A DNA stretch of 6,251 nt from Treponema sp. (lineage in GTDB: Bacteria; Spirochaetota; Spirochaetia; Treponematales; Breznakiellaceae). The stretch spans positions 1-6,251 of the forward strand of contig JAIRXT010000020.1 of NCBI GenBank assembly GCA_031268125.1, given 5' to 3'. A program made the position numbers and the translations under genes. Below, piece by piece: positions 5,405-6,251 of this stretch. A model generated the notes under the pieces. That model ran no database searches and was not told where the DNA came from. It saw only the letters and a program-made list of their open reading frames with translations. Position 1 is the stretch's first letter, and each line of letters opens with the position of its first letter.

Positions 5405-6251
5405 ATGAAAAAAACCCGGACCGGTTTTTCAAAAAAATCACTCGGTACACGTATCTGGGAACACAGGCTGCTGTATCTATTCCTGCTCCCCTGCGTAGTA
5501 TCTCTACTGGTGTTCAACTACTATCCCATGTACGGCGCCAGCCTGGCTTTTAAAGATTACAAATACAATCTCGGTATTTTGGGCAGCCCCTGGGTAGGCT
5601 TAAAACATTTCCAAACATTTATTTCATCATTGGAATTTTGGGAAGTTATCCGCAATACCATTGTTATCAGCGGACTAAAAATTCTTCTCTGTTTTCCCGC
5701 CCCCATAATTCTTGCCCTGCTGCTGAATGAACTGCGTCTACAGCGGTTTAAGAGGGTCATCCAAACCATGAGCTACCTGCCCAACTTCGTTTCCTGGGTA
5801 GTGGTGGTCAGCCTGATGACCGTGGTCTTTAGCCCCTACGGCGGCATTGTAAACAACATCCGCAACCGCCTGGGCTTTTCAAGCATCTTTTTCCTGGGGG
5901 AGGAACAGTTTTTCTACCCTCTGGTGGTTCTTTCTGATATTTGGAAGGGGGCGGGCTGGGGTTCCATCATTTACCTGTCCGCCCTGTCCGGCATCAACCC
6001 GGAACTTTACGAATCGGCCTACCTTGACGGCGCGGGACGCTTAAAGTGTACCTGGTATATTACCCTCCCGGGCATCAAAACAACCATCGGCATTATGCTT
6101 ATCTTTGCTATCGGCGGCATCCTGAATGCCGGATTCGATCAAATTTTACTCTTACAGCAGCCTGCCAACATGCTCATATCGGAAATCCTGGACACCTTTA
6201 CTTTAAGGACCGGCCTTAACTACGGCAGGTTTGAATACGCCACCGCCATCG
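5405..6251 (+). CDS. Sugar ABC transporter permease, LplB-like (partial, 3' end outside window)
   Basis: This is an inner-membrane permease of a carbohydrate ABC importer of the LplB/UgpA (MalF-like) class. The window shows 282 codons with no stop; family members are about 300-320 aa, so only the last segment is missing. A basic N-terminus (MKKTRTGFSKKS) precedes membrane segments at about 22-40, 84-109, 123-145, 170-191 and 226-247. FNYYPMYGASLAFKDY (37-52) after the first helix is typical of LplB. The ATPase-coupling EAA loop runs from E203 to P222 (ESAYLDGAGRLK..TLP), with the conserved glycine G209. AAGGAG (5389-5394) supports the ATG at 5405. A second permease (YtcP-like) and a lipoprotein solute-binding protein usually follow; these would lie beyond the right edge. 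The substrate, probably an oligosaccharide, cannot be read from the permease. Confidence 0.92.
   Translation, partial: MKKTRTGFSKKSLGTRIWEHRLLYLFLLPCVVSLLVFNYYPMYGASLAFKDYKYNLGILGSPWVGLKHFQTFISSLEFWEVIRNTIVISGLKILLCFPAPIILALLLNELRLQRFKRVIQTMSYLPNFVSWVVVVSLMTVVFSPYGGIVNNIRNRLGFSSIFFLGEEQFFYPLVVLSDIWKGAGWGSIIYLSALSGINPELYESAYLDGAGRLKCTWYITLPGIKTTIGIMLIFAIGGILNAGFDQILLLQQPANMLISEILDTFTLRTGLNYGRFEYATAI

Overview
The window reads as ordinary bacterial chromosome with a patch of repeat-rich non-coding DNA at each side. I see no plasmid, phage or transposase genes. The likely source is a host-associated or anaerobic spirochaete of the Treponema type. The pointers are an LplB-type sugar permease, a GntR/YtrA-type regulator with its own ABC exporter, long homopolymeric C tracts in front of a gene, and families of intergenic repeats. 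This is an inference from style, not a marker-gene assignment, and a Firmicute (e.g. a clostridium) is the main alternative.

Layout. Positions 1-488 hold no convincing gene. Their main content is a long imperfect palindrome (about 53-285) whose right half continues as a repeat to about 391, followed by a sigma70-like promoter and a possible operator. Positions 489-2379 (+ strand) form a tight three-gene operon: a short YtrA-type GntR regulator, an ABC ATPase and an ABC-2-type membrane protein. Positions 2403-4810 (- strand) form a two-gene histidine-biosynthesis operon that converges on the first operon: a fused HisA-HisI-HisE protein, then HisC, joined by a 4-bp ATGA-type overlap. Positions 4811-5404 are non-coding. 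They carry a second copy of the left repeat (about 4863-5079, inverted relative to the 206-391 copy), a 17-C tract (5238-5254) and two candidate promoters. From 5405 to the right edge is the start of an LplB-like sugar ABC permease gene, cut off by the window.

How the genes work together. The regulator probably senses a small molecule or envelope stress and represses its own operon; the two ABC proteins would form one transporter, whose substrate the sequence does not show. The fused His protein should carry out three consecutive steps (PR-ATP to PR-AMP to ProFAR to PRFAR), and HisC acts later on imidazole acetol phosphate. The permease would partner with a second permease and a solute-binding protein beyond the right edge.

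The most notable points are the HisA-HisI-HisE fusion, the repeat family that brackets the two convergent operons with the same end facing each first gene, and the 17-C tract upstream of the permease gene.
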